The position numbers and the translations under genes are program-made. Positions 21,417 through 31,522 of a stretch of DNA of 64,000 nt are shown here, one piece after another. Source of the DNA: Reticulitermes speratus (lineage: Eukaryota; Arthropoda; Insecta; Blattodea; Rhinotermitidae); the NCBI GenBank assembly GCA_021186555.1, contig JAJKFL010000014.1:30520033-30584032 (forward strand), read 5' to 3'. How positions within the stretch are numbered: the first letter of the stretch is position 1; each line of letters begins with the position of its first letter. The notes under the pieces are model-generated. The model was not told where the DNA came from, made no database searches, and saw only the letters and a program-made list of their open reading frames with translations.

Positions 21417-22570
21417 TATGAGGTGTGGTAGAAAAGTAATGAGACTGGCAACGCTGTGCATGAACCGACAACGCTGCTGCCTCCCCCTTCACATGGCAGT
21501 TAGGTTAACCCCTGCCATAGACTCAGTACAAGTTTGAACTTGCTACAGTTGCTACGCGATTGTTGAGAGCGTCTGAAGTGAAGTTGTGTTTGTGAGGTGC
21601 ATTACGAAAATGGACCGGCAAAAGTTTGAGCAACGTTGTGCCATCAAATTTTGTGTGAAGCTTGGCGAATCCGCTACTGTGGCTTATGAAACGTTACAAA
21701 GGGCTTATGGAGAACATTCCCTATCCAGGGCACAAGTGTTCAGATGGCACAAGTCCTTTTTAGAAGGCCGAGAACAGGTGGAAGACGAACCTCGTGCGGG
21801 AAGACCTTCAACCTCAAAAACGGACGACAATGTGGAAAGAGTGAGGTCTCTTGTGAGGTCAGATCGTCGATTGACGTTGAGAATGATCAGTAGAGAGTTA
21901 AATTTGAACCGGTTTACCGGCCATCAAATTTTAACACGGGATTTGGGCATGAGAAAAGTGTGCGCCAAGATGGTTCCAAAGATCCTCACGACTGAGCAGA
22001 AGGCCAATCGGAGGGATGTGTGTCTTGATCTTCTGGACTGCCTTAGAGAGAGCCAGAATTCTTCAGTCGTGTTATCACAGGTGATGAATCATGGATTCTG
22101 GAGTATGACCCCGAGACAAAACGCCAAAGTCGGGAGTGGCACACTGCACTCTCCCCGTCCCAAGAAAGCGAGAATGAGCAAATCCAAAAACAAATCGATG
22201 CTCATTTGTTTTTTTGACAGTCAGGGATCGTCCACAAGGAATTTGTGCCACCAGGACAAACTGTCAATCAAACTTTTTATCAGGAAGTCCTTGAAAGACT
22301 CAGGAAAAGGGTGGCACGTGTGCGACCAGGCATTGCACGCACTTGGATGCTGCACCACGACAACGCCCCATGTCACACGGCAGTTTCCATCAATGAATTT
22401 TTGGCAGACAAAAGCATTCCTGTGGTTCCTCAGCCCCCCTATTCGCCGGATCTCAGTCCCTGTGACTTCTTTTTATTCCCCGGCTCAGAAACCACTTGAA
22501 CATGTGTGTGTGTATGTATGTATTTCACCCAGTTTCATAATGAAACTTAATTTCAATAAAAAGGATTCTG
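21417..22570 (+). mobile_element. mariner-like DNA transposon 2 (3' truncated)
   Basis: Begins with a mariner-type end at about 21419 (GAGGTGTGGTAGAAAAGTAA) inside the LINE fragment, next to a TA. The transposase is on the plus strand. The C-terminal third of the gene and a matching right inverted repeat are not found; a TG/TATG run and unrelated sequence follow near 22500. Confidence 0.78.
21610..22500 (+). pseudogene. mariner 2 transposase, frameshifted and C-terminally truncated
   Basis: The N-terminal helix-turn-helix region is open from M-D-R-Q-K-F-E-Q-R at 21610, with D-E-P-R-A-G-R-P-S-T typical of mariner. A frameshift near 22060 moves the catalytic part into other frames: I-T-G-D-E-S-W-like near 22080, W-M-L-H-H-D-N-A-P-C-H-T near 22345-22380, and P-Y-S-P-D-L-S-P-C-D-F-F-L-F near 22435-22480. 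All three Asp blocks are visible. It ends abruptly after F-L-F-P. Confidence 0.88.
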
Positions 22571-22666
22571 AAATTTAGTAATACTTCCTGCAACATCTCC
22601 CAGTGAAGGTTTAATTTTTGTAATCAAATTGCACATGTTATAAATAGAAGTAAATATATGTCTTAC

Positions 22667-22777
22667 CCTGTTCCATTAATGTCAAAATGGCATGTGCCAA
22701 ACAAAACCTCATAATAGATTCTCCATGGCCTGTAGTTGATACAGCTCCAATATTATCATCAGCATATCCTCCACATC
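22667..22777 (-). CDS. ASRGL1: Isoaspartyl peptidase/L-asparaginase, coding exon 5
   Basis: 111 nt, acceptor GGCAG|GA and donor CAGG|GTAAGA, phases 1 and 1. Encodes C-G-G-Y-A-D-D-N-I-G-A-V-S-T-T-G-H-G-E-S, the beta-chain block with the conserved G-A-V-S-T-T-G-H-G-E-S substrate-pocket motif. It joins in frame with exons 4 and 6. Confidence 0.94.
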
Positions 22778-23264
22778 CTGCCATTACAAGAGTAAATATT
22801 ATTCCAGGTAGAAACATGAACATTTAATATATGTAAAAATGCCAACAGTCTGTAATGTACAGTAAAGCAATTTTATCCCAGCCAATTTCAGTTTCACAAC
22901 CAAGTGATTTCCAGACCTAATCTAATAGCTTCCACTTTCAGGGTTTCATCTCCTTTCATCCAAGCCCACCACTTTCTTAACCACATGGGTACTACCCACA
23001 GGACAACACAATGTTCCAAATCCCCCCCCCCCACCCCACACACACACTTCCACCGCGAGACATATGCTGTGGCCATAATCCATTGTCATTAGACAGGCAA
23101 TGGGCCCTAAATGCTGGGCCATATTTCCCTTGGCAAAACACTGGCAAAGCTTCAATACATAGTATGGCTAAACTCCAAAAGCCAAAGCTTTACAATTCTG
23201 TTTCTTGTTAACAGGCACCTTCTCATCAGATATATTAATGCAGCCATAATAATCAACAGGATAA

Positions 23265-23790
23265 AGTGAGCAGAGTCCTTCCTGAGAAGATAATAGCTCT
23301 TAGTCATGACATTCCCCACATTTTATGGAACCTGAAGGTTTACTACCATGTTCACAAAAGCTCATCACTGTCCCCCATCCTAAGCCAGATTAATCCAGTC
23401 CACATCCTTCCAGCCTATTTCTTTAAGATCCATTTTAATATAATCCTCTCATCCATGCCTTGGTCTTCCAAGTGGTCACTTTCCTTCAGACTTTTCCCAC
23501 CAAAACTCTGCGCACATTTCTCTTCCCCCTATATGTGCCACATGCCCCAACCATCTCATTCTCCTTCACCTCATCACCCTAATAATATTTGATGGGAAGT
23601 ATAAATCATGAAGGCCGTCATGCAACTTTCTCCACTCTCCTGTCACATCCTCCCTCTTAGGTCCTAATATATTTTTCAGGACCCTATTTTCAAACACCTT
23701 CAGTCTATGTGCTTCTTTATTGTGAGACATGAACTTTCACACTCATACAGAACAGGCAGTACTGTAGTTTTGTATATTTTAATCTTTATG
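23265..23790 (-). mobile_element. LINE family C fragment (3' end of RT ORF)
   Basis: Minus-strand, heavily decayed copy of the element at 40.5 kb. The text GCAGAGTCCTTCCT, then the complement of [12 protein letters not shown] and the following RT C-terminal blocks, align with 40480-40980 by eye. No open frame remains. Confidence 0.65.
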
Positions 23791-23863
23791 TTTTTAGATA
23801 GCTAAAAGGTTTATGTAATTATAAGGATTTGGGAGAAAGAAGTTGCTGCTTAATTTGGTTATA

Positions 23864-24038
23864 CTGAAACCCCTATTTATGGTTCCTTCGGCAAGCAGTG
23901 GATCTGCATGCTAAACTGAGGAATATCTAAAACAGAGGAAATTCAACACGCAGTTTATTGACTTGGGATAATTGAAACTGATATTAAATGTGGGACAATG
24001 TTAAATTGAGGAACAGTACATTAATGGAGGTTCCACTG
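23864..24038 (+). mobile_element. Tigger/pogo-type MITE (175 bp)
   Basis: Imperfect terminal inverted repeats (left CTGAAACCCCTATTTATGG, right CATTAATGGAGGTTCCACTG) are flanked by TA on both sides. Ends of the CAGTGGAACC type are typical of pogo/Tigger MITEs. Noncoding. Confidence 0.65.
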
Positions 24039-24318
24039 TATTATCCTGGCATTCAGCTTGACCAAGGAAAACACTGCAAACAGAGAGGACAGACAACCTC
24101 CAGGACGGTATTTAAACCTGAGACATTCTGAATATGAATCAGGAAAATTAATCCCTTCAATGCAAGATTAAATGAGGGGGAATATATTAACATATTACTA
24201 TCTAAGGTTCACCCCTCTCCACACAAAAAGAAAAAAATCTAGAAAACACTTCCAAACACATTTTGAACACTGTATTACTCATAAAAAAAACATATTTTAA
24301 AATTTACGATGTGTTCAC

Positions 24319-24437
24319 CTGGCAGAGGCGTGTCTCCTACACGACCCACAAGTTTGCCACTAATACCACCAGTTGAAGTTGCCACAGCAACATGACCTTC
24401 TGCATCCACAGCCACTGCTCCTACTGTACCCACACCA
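24319..24437 (-). CDS. ASRGL1: Isoaspartyl peptidase/L-asparaginase, coding exon 4 (catalytic Thr)
   Basis: 119 nt, acceptor GTTTACAG|TGG and donor CCAG|GTGAAC. Encodes [11 protein letters not shown], in which the Thr after G is the autoprocessing site and nucleophile of the N-terminal-nucleophile hydrolase. A-T-S-T-G-G-I and [10 protein letters not shown] follow. Phase 2 on entry agrees with the donor chosen for exon 3 (TTGGG|GTATGT). Every key motif of the family seen here is intact. Confidence 0.94.
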
Positions 24438-25235
24438 CTGTAAACAGATAATTCAAGAAGAGAAATGAAAATAAAATTTCACAGTTTTTGCTCTGTTTAT
24501 GACTGTAGATCTCACAGATAAATGTGGGTTACTGTCAACTGTGGGACAGCAAGAATTATCATATGGTGAGAATTAAAGCATTACTATCAGTCAGTCTGTG
24601 CTACTTGTAATGTGATGTTTCACTGTTTTCATAAGCTGGGTGACTTAATACTGTGGACCCCCACTGTAAGACATCTATTAAGTGCCTATATTTTTAGACA
24701 CTGTGGTAGTTCTTTATACACTACACGTCATGTCATGTGCTATACCCCTGCAAACCCTCTGTCAAAAAACAAACAAACAATCAAATACGAACAAATGCAC
24801 GCACGATACATGGATATTAAATAAACCTTACAATGTTGGGTGCCATATTTCCATACAACAAAGAAAATCCTAGATGCAGAGGCAGGAATGTTTTATTTAA
24901 GACTGATGTCAGCTGCTAAGATTATGTAGCATTTGTTGTAGTTGACTGATATATAAGTATGGAGTATGTGTGAGATGATACTAACAGGAAAGCCATGTAC
25001 TTGGACAGAAACCTGTCTCAGTGCCACTTCATTCACAACAAATCCCACATGAAATGGCCTAGGATCAAATCTAGCGCTGTCCATGTGGGCTTTGTGGTGG
25101 ACTAAGTAACACTCAGGTTTTTCTGTAAGTACTTCATTCTGCAGCTGTCAGTATCATTCCACCAATGCCCCATACTCATATTTCATTCACCTACAACAAA
25201 TGCTATATACCCTTAGCAACTGACAGCAGTGCTAA
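24438..25235. other. Intron 3 sequence left of fold-back 3
   Basis: Unassigned AT-rich intron sequence. A weak B-box-like segment lies on the minus strand near 25062-25073. Confidence 0.45.
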
Positions 25236-25251
25236 ATAAAACACCTATGTC

Positions 25252-25800
25252 ACTGAATATTAACCAACAAAATGCACATTCACTATCAAATTTTAACTTT
25301 CCCCGACATATGTTTTGGTCAGTTTTAGACCATCATCAGGGGGTCCAAACTACATTCACTTCACATCCATAAGTTCACTGTGTTACCACAAATTATAGTT
25401 CGATGTTTATATAATTAATCACTGTATAAAAACACTTTCTAAAATCACTTATTTAACGTATATTGTGTCATATAAAACTTTGAAGGCTCGTCAATGTTTA
25501 AAAGTTAAAATCATCCAGTTTTATATGCAGTGCTTTTATACATGACACAATATACGTTAAATAAGTGATTTTAGAGAGTGTTTTTATACAGTGATTACTT
25601 ATATAAATATCAAACTATAATTTGTGGTAAACAGTGAACTTATGGATGTGAAGTGAATGTAGTTCGGACCCCCTGATGATGGTCTAAAACTGACCGAAAC
25701 ATATGTCGGGGAAAGTTATATACTACTATTAAAATTTGATGGTGAATGTGCATTTCGTTGGTTAATATTCAGTACAATTAAAATGCACGGTGAAGGTCAT
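25252..25800 (+). mobile_element. Fold-back element 3 (522-bp palindrome plus one-sided tail)
   Basis: Arms at about 25252-25500 and 25525-25773 are reverse complements with a short diverged centre. A 27-bp tail follows the right arm only, and the unit is flanked by a perfect 16-bp direct repeat (25236-25251 and 25801-25816). The right-hand tail (AATGCACGGTGAAGGTCATATAA, including the first bases of the duplication) resembles that of fold-back 1 (AATGCAGGTCAATATAA). Hammerhead-like cores lie in both arms. Noncoding. Confidence 0.87.
25669..25711 (+). ncRNA. Hammerhead-ribozyme-like motif, fold-back 3, right arm
   Basis: Stem I CCCC; core CTGATGA; one extra T; stem II GGTC paired with GACC around TAAAACT; core GAAA; stem III C-G with loop AUAU; then UC with predicted cleavage after 25707; stem I closed by GGGG. 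All catalytic core positions are present apart from the extra nucleotide after A9. The left-arm copy (25301-25345, minus strand) has GACCAAAAC, so G12 is A there. Confidence 0.65.
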
Positions 25801-25973
25801 ATAAAACACCTATGTCTTTCTCCTGATGATTTTGTTAAGTGGAAATCTTAAACACAGCTCTGTAAGCATTAGTATTCACTTCACATGTGTAATTGTGACA
25901 CAGTGCTCTTATCCTTTCTCATTTTAGTATATCACATGAGCTGGTATTAAAATGCTTGTCTTCAGCAACATAC

Positions 25974-26193
25974 CCCAACTCTGTTGTTCCAGACACACCT
26001 GTCTTCTGTGTAATCTCAAGAGATGCTTTAGCATATTCTGTGACCTGTTTCTCAATGGGCACATCAGGAACACCTTGCTCATTGGCAAATCGCTTTGCCC
26101 CTTCACCAACCAGCATCACATGAGGTGTCTTCTCCATCACCAGACGTGCAACATCCACTGGGTGAGCCACATTTCTGATGGCTCCCACTGAAC
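25974..26193 (-). CDS. ASRGL1: Isoaspartyl peptidase/L-asparaginase, coding exon 3
   Basis: 220 nt, acceptor CTTACAG|GTTC at 26193 and donor TTGGG|GTATGT at 25974, phases 1 and 2. Encodes S-V-G-A-I-R-N-V-A-H-P-V-D-V-A-R-L-V, then H-V-M-L-V-G-E-G-A-K-R-F-A, and the variable linker ahead of the autocleavage site. An alternative GT just upstream (AAGACAG|GTGTGT) would give the wrong phase for exon 4. Confidence 0.94.
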
Positions 26194-26892
26194 CTGTAAG
26201 CATATTTATGAAACAAGTTTACAAAGTGATATCACAACCAGAACTCAAGACATACCACATAAATTTATTATCCAGTTTATAAATGTCACTAGTACTTAGA
26301 CTGCAGTATGTTTCATATTACCATCATAATGAACAGGATAAACCAACTTGATTCACATTACATAAGCTTCTTTCAATGAACGCAACATGTGACTTGTTCC
26401 ACTTTTCGTGATGTCCTTCACCCTTGTGTGAAGCAATACTTCTGTCATGTGATTAAATGTACACGACTGTGTCACATATGTATGATACTGAGCCTTCACA
26501 CACTACACAATTTATTGTATATAAATTTGTCATACACTAAATTTATTAAATGCTAATCCATTCAGACTGATACTAAAATGTGGTCCCAACTAGTATGCAT
26601 TAACTCACAAGTAGTAAGTGAACGAGCAGACCTCCAGAGTTTTGATGACAATCAGATCAGTCACATTAAATTTGTGTGTGCACATCATTTGAGTTTTACA
26701 TGCATAAAATCATGAATGAAAATTGTAGATGAATAAACTGAAAATCAATTAAGCAATCCATCATATATGTAAAACACAGCATCACAAGGGATGTAACTCT
26801 CATTTAATCCCATGACACAAATATGGTTAGTTAATGGTATTACAGTTGCCTCCATAACACTGTGTCTGTGTTACGTTTGACACTTTAACTCT
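26194..26892. other. Intron 2 of ASRGL1, right-hand start
   Basis: No recognisable feature in this AT-rich stretch. Confidence 0.5.
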
Positions 26893-27205
26893 CTAAGGCA
26901 TAGTGGTTAATTCATGTACCACCAGGTTTAACATTAAAAAATTCTACATTCTGCCCACAGAGTTGTAACTGGCCATCCTTGGTTCGATTTCCAGGACAGA
27001 CCTTCCTCAGATGAATAACCAGACACATGGCTTGTGGAGTGCTTATGCAAAAGGGAGGTGAAAGTGGACCTGTCAAATTAACAAATGCCTTCCCTAGCAA
27101 TGTACGCTGTACGAGATCCCCAAGAGCTTACTGAGGGTGGGGAACTGTGTGACAGTTGCCGACTTGAATGCCGGAAGTCATTGTTGTCCAGCCCTCAATC
27201 TCAAC
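26893..27205 (+). mobile_element. tRNA-derived SINE (candidate)
   Basis: An A-box-like AAGGCATAGTGGTTAA at 26895-26910 and a good B box GGTTCGATTTCC at 26980-26991 precede a non-tRNA body that runs to about 27205. The A-to-B spacing (about 80 bp) is longer than usual, so a small insertion between the boxes is likely. Confidence 0.6.
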
Positions 27206-27726
27206 AAAGAAGCTGAAAATAGCAGGCAAGGTATGTTGGGGTAGTGCAATCCATTACGTGCAGGTGTTAATAGATTACAGCACATGTAGGATTCACTCTT
27301 TTCTTAGTGACCATGTTAAGTAGCCATACCTTTGATCCGAATTATAATTTATATATTTCAGCAAATTCCTGATTGACCAAAGTTCCAAATAAAATCATCA
27401 AAATTAACCATATAAACTAGCAGACAACAAAAGTGACTTTATATCTGTTCAGTGTTGCCTACATGTTTAACAGAAACAATACTTCTATTGATACCAACTG
27501 GCAACTACCAGCGCCAACATAACCCACCCAACCTATCTCTCATATACTGCCTGAGATTAAAGCCTACCATCGACTGATTCATCACATTCATAGAAAAGCT
27601 GCAATGTGGTTGGGTATACTACCATCAGAATAGCTAGGTAGAAGTGTGGGACAGTTGCAGAGTGTAATGTGTTTTGTATGATCTCAGAATAAACAGTAAT
27701 TATTTCCCTACACAGCATGAATATTT
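27206..27726. other. Unassigned intron sequence
   Basis: Nothing recognised. Confidence 0.5.
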
Positions 27727-27762
27727 TCTTTTATAACCAAGATGGATTGTGTTCGCTGTACA
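27727..27762 (+). repeat. Left copy of a 36-bp direct repeat flanking the RTE/pogo composite
   Basis: Matches 30555-30590 at 33 of 36 positions (core TGGATTGTGTTC). It looks like an aged long target-site duplication. Confidence 0.65.
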
Positions 27763-27911
27763 TTCATTCATTCTGTAGTCTGTCTTACGACAGGTCCGTA
27801 GCCTCTTCTAAAGCAAGATCTCGACAGGGTGCGATCTAGTGCTTCCTCTTTCAATTTCCAGTATCTTCTCTTTTCCTTAAGGTCATCTAGCAGCTGCTTA
27901 CGTCTTCTCCC

Positions 27912-29240
27912 TCATCTTCCCGTCATTTCTATCCTTCCTTCTAACTTTCCTTCTATCACGTGTTTCAGAAGGCAGTTTCTGCGCAAAATGTGACCAATCC
28001 AGTTAGCCTTTCTTCTTTTTATTGTATGTAGGATATTCCTCTCCTGCTTGACTCTGTGTAATACTTCTTCATTTCTCACACGATCGGTCCAACTAATCTT
28101 CTCCATTCTTCTCCAGCACATTTCAAAACTTTCCAGATACTTCTGATCTATTTTCCGAAGTGTCCACATTTCAGCACCATACAAAGCAATGCTCCAAATG
28201 TAGCACTTTACTAGTTTCTTCCTTAAATTTAATTCCAGTTTGCTGGTGAAAAGATTCTTCTTCTTGTTGAATGCTGCTTTAGCCATGGCAATTTTGGATT
28301 TAATTTCACGTGTACACCTTGCATCATTTGTTATCATGCTACCCAAATAATTGAAATATTCCACATTCTCCAATTGCTTTTGATCTATCATAATTTTCAT
28401 TGGGGCTGGTTGCCTTGAGATACTCATTACCTTAGTTTTTTCCACATTCATTTCCATTCCATAGTGTCTTCCAATTTCAATTAGTCTATCAACCATGCCC
28501 TGTAGCACATTTTCTTCCCTAGCCAGTAGCATAAGGTCATCTGCATATTTCACTGTGCGAATTACTTGTCCTCCTATTTTGAAGTCTCCAAACCCTTCAA
28601 GAGCTTCCTTGGTAAGGTATTCACTGTATAAGTTGAACAGAATGGGCGACAAACAGCAACCTTGTCTTAACTCCTCTTCCAATCTTCACACTCCTCGTCT
28701 CCCCTTGGTCCAGTCATATTTTGACACTCTGTTCCATGTACAATTTGCTGATCAATCTTCTTTCGCGCCAGTCTATCCCAATTCCCTTAAGGATCTGCAT
28801 TAATTTGCTCCAGCTGACACGGTCAAATGCCTTCTGCCAGTCTATGAAGCAAGCACACAATTCCTCATCTATGACCAAGGTTCGTTCTGATATTATTCTC
28901 AGCATCCCAATTGCATCCCTAGTTCCTTTTCCTCTTCTAAATCCAAAATCTTCTCCAAGCACATCCTCGCTACTATCTTTGCTGCATGCGCGATGATGCT
29001 ATTTGTGCGATGGTCGCTGCACTTTGTAGTTTTGGGCTTCTTCTTTAAGGCAATCATTGTAACTTCAATGAAATCTCTGGGCCACTCTCCAGTTACATAC
29101 ATGCTGTTGATCAGCTGTGTCATTAGGCTGAGACCATCTTCTCCCAACAATTTGAGTACATCCCCAGGTACATCATCATCTCCTGTAGCCTTCTTATCCC
29201 TCATTTCCTTGATAGCTTTTTCCACTTCACTTTGCAAAAT
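27912..29240 (-). pseudogene. RTE-like reverse transcriptase, three frames
   Basis: Order on the minus strand: a finger block with K-A-T-G-D-D-D-V-P-G-D-V-L-K (29237-28899), then G-F-R-R-G-K-G-T-R-D-A-I-G and F-I-D-W-Q-K-A-F-D-R-V (28962-28714), then R-Q-G-C-C-L-S-P-I-L-F-N and the catalytic Y-A-D-D-L (28682-27912). A thumb, Y-G-A-E-M-W-T and W-I-G-H-I-L-R-R near the C-terminus follow. Frameshifts near 28930 and 28700 break it. Motifs A and C keep their Asp residues. Confidence 0.88.
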
Positions 29241-29300
29241 ATAAGGGCCTTTCTCATCTTCATCTACTTCAGCTTCAGGTTCGACTTCTAGGTGTTCTGG

Positions 29301-29549
29301 TCAATTAGCTCGATCATAGAGCTCTGTGATATATTTCTCCCAAATTTGCAGTAGTCGTCTCTGATCTATTATTATATTCCCTTGAGAGTCTTCGATGCCA
29401 ACATTTTGAATTCCATGGTTTTCTTTCCAACCTAGCTCCTTTGTCTTCATGTACATTAGATCATAACGTCCTGTTCTTTGAAATTCTATAATCTCATCGC
29501 ATATGCTCTCCAGATATTCCTTCTTGGCGTTGTCCGTGGCTCTTTTCAA
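29301..29549 (-). pseudogene. RTE-like ORF, inter-domain region
   Basis: An 82-codon frame with W-K-E-N-H-G-I-Q-N-V-G-I-E-D-S-Q-G-N-I and I-W-E-K-Y-I-T-E-L-Y, a typical segment between endonuclease and RT in RTE-like elements. Confidence 0.75.
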
Positions 29550-29618
29550 TTCGTTCCTCAGTCTTCTGTAGTTCTTCCTTCCTTCTTCGTTGTTGACATT
29601 CTTCCATTTCCTTCGTTG

Positions 29619-30549
29619 CCACAGGTTGCCACGTGACTGTCCACAGTGACGTAGTCCTCGAATTTATCTTTGTTCATGCCACTGAACTTTTCCCAATATT
29701 GGCTGAAATCGTCGTCATCGTTGGTCAATACGACGTCACTATCGCCTGAAGATTGTCCCTGCACGTAACCAGCTTTCCGAAAACAATCTTCGACTGTCTG
29801 CTGGGTTACTTGTTGCAAGGTTGCCACAGTGTAGTGCAAAGCTTCCAACACGTTTATCTTCTTTTTCGTATCTTTGCCTGCATCCATTAAGCAAACAGCT
29901 GTTTGCACGAGGCGTTTTCTATAAAGCTGCTTATAACACTTTATTACCCCTAAATCAGGGGGCTGGAGCACACTTGTACAATTTGCTGGGTACCGTATGA
30001 CTTTTACATTTCTTATAAACGATGTACCCTTCAGATGCGCGGCACAATTGTCCACAAACAGGAGAATGTATCCTGTTTTGCGCACCCATACTTGCGTCTA
30101 ATGAACGCAGAAATGAAGAAAAAATGTCTGTGGTCATCCACGCTTTATTGTTCGCGTGGTATGTGGAGGGTAATTTTTGTACATTCTTGAAACATCGCGG
30201 TTTCGGAGATTTTCCGATAACAATCGGCACTTGTTTGTTACTTCCATCACTGTTAACACTAAGTAAAACAGTAAATCTGTTTTTACAGTTTTTCCCGCCA
30301 TAACAAGACTCTAAGAAATCACTAAGAAAGCAATACACGCGCGCGCAGCGCACTAAACCATCGCTTCAATTTTAAAAAAAACTATCAATGCGGGAGAATG
30401 TTGCGTCAGGACCGTGGTTTTTCAACGATTGATGCGGGAAAACGACAGGCGGGAAAAAATAGTGTTATTTATATGGGGCTAATTTCGGGACCAAATAAGG
30501 CAGACGATACATGCGGGAAAACGACGGTAACGGGAACTAGGTTCCACTG
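29619..30549 (-). mobile_element. pogo/Tigger copy 3, deleted and joined to the RTE
   Basis: Matches the element at 31523-33721. The right terminus (GGTTCCACTG at 30540-30549 followed by TA) is present. An internal deletion removes the DNA-binding half of the transposase, and the left part is lost at 29619 where RTE sequence starts. The internal junction near 30308 has a short CTAAGAAA microhomology. Confidence 0.85.
29620..30353 (-). pseudogene. pogo transposase remnant (catalytic domain only)
   Basis: Contains the F-V-D-N-C-A-A-H block (second catalytic Asp) and Q-P-P-D-L-G-V-I-K (third, normally Q-P-L-D) in the 29558-30085 frame. The preceding K-Q-V-P-I-V-I-G-K-S block is in a shifted frame (29955-30353). 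The first catalytic Asp block (N-A-D-E-T-G-L-F) and the CENP-B-type DNA-binding domain are deleted. The frame continues for about 20 codons into RTE sequence. Confidence 0.88.
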
Positions 30550-30554
30550 TACTG

Positions 30555-30590
30555 TCTTTTATAACCATAATGGATTGTGTTCACTGTACA
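30555..30590 (+). repeat. Right copy of the 36-bp direct repeat
   Basis: Partner of 27727-27762. It also resembles a pogo terminus, so it could instead be part of an old MITE end. Confidence 0.55.
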
Positions 30591-31520
30591 GTAAGAACTG
30601 AATTTTTAAGTGTAATTCAATTCGGTCCTTGTTTTTATGGGATTATGAAATTCAAAGTAGAACTTAAAACGAAACTTTCCAAACTCAAATTTTGTTAGCA
30701 GATCACTAATACACATTGATATAAAATGTTCAGGTATGGAAATGGGATATGATGTGAAAGCAATACTTTGGTTTTATATTGTACATACAACCAAGTAGTA
30801 CTCTGCTTGCTGAAAATTCTCAGGTGGCATGAATAATCAGGTAATGTCAGATGTTGACTTCCAATTCATATTCTGAAAGTTAAAGGGTGCCTATGTTTGA
30901 CCAGTGTACCTATCACCAGATATCTGTTGCCCAGTACACTGTACCATTCAGTTTACCATGGAGACAAAACTGTTGATCAGTTTTCTTGAGGAGGATACAG
31001 TAATGTGGTAACAAGTACACAGTCACTTCAAGATCAAGAGTATTTGCACCCAGACCTCCTTTGGTCCACAGATGGCAATCATGTGCCTGTGTTATGATGG
31101 ATTACTTCATGCAGGCTGGAATATTTCAAGTGAAAAGCTGAAATGTAGAGAATGATTACAGCATGACTGCCTGAAGGGAACTGTATTATCTGCTACAAAT
31201 TTAAGAGAACAAAAGATATATGAAAAAAGAACTGCTAGACGTAGCTTATTTATATTACCTTTTAAGAAGAAACTTAGAAATCAAACTAAAACTGCAACTG
31301 ATTGTAAAGGGACCAATAAACAAACTCATACTTGCCCACAAAAAAGGCTTTTCTTTCTAAAGCAGTAATGCAGGGTCTTTAGTTTATGTGGTGCATTTCA
31401 CTGGTCACAACACAGACCAGTCTGCATGGTGGTAGGCAGCACAGTATTCACCCATATTCCTATCTGCTATGAGTTGGGGTCCATACACATTGCTTCAGTG
31501 TGTTCCAGTTAATATCACTA
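30591..31520. other. Unassigned intron sequence
   Basis: Nothing recognised in this stretch between the composite insertion and the next pogo element. Confidence 0.5.
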
Positions 31521-31522
31521 TA

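Larger units (their letters stand above)
13188..22666. other. Intron 5 of ASRGL1 (about 9.5 kb, filled with transposons)
   Basis: Contains LINE B, the fold-back/mariner/hAT composite, a LINE A fragment and a second mariner, each listed separately. 13188-14090 shows no recognisable feature. Confidence 0.8.
22778..24318. other. Intron 4 of ASRGL1
   Basis: Holds a C-rich tract (about 23022-23037), a LINE C fragment and a Tigger-like MITE, listed separately. Confidence 0.75.
27763..29618 (-). mobile_element. RTE-like non-LTR retrotransposon (5'-truncated)
   Basis: Minus-strand element of the RTE/craniofacial-development-protein-2-like type. The 3' tail is an ATGA-type repeat near 27763-27772. 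The RT extends in pieces from about 29240 to 27912, with poorly conserved inter-domain sequence up to about 29618, where it is fused to a pogo fragment. The endonuclease of the same family is seen at 63.0-64.0 kb in plus orientation. Confidence 0.82.

Noticed and set aside
22501-22578. Natural C-terminus of the mariner 2 transposase
   Set aside because: Codons after F-L-F-P come from a TG/TATG repeat and unrelated sequence, so the gene is truncated there.
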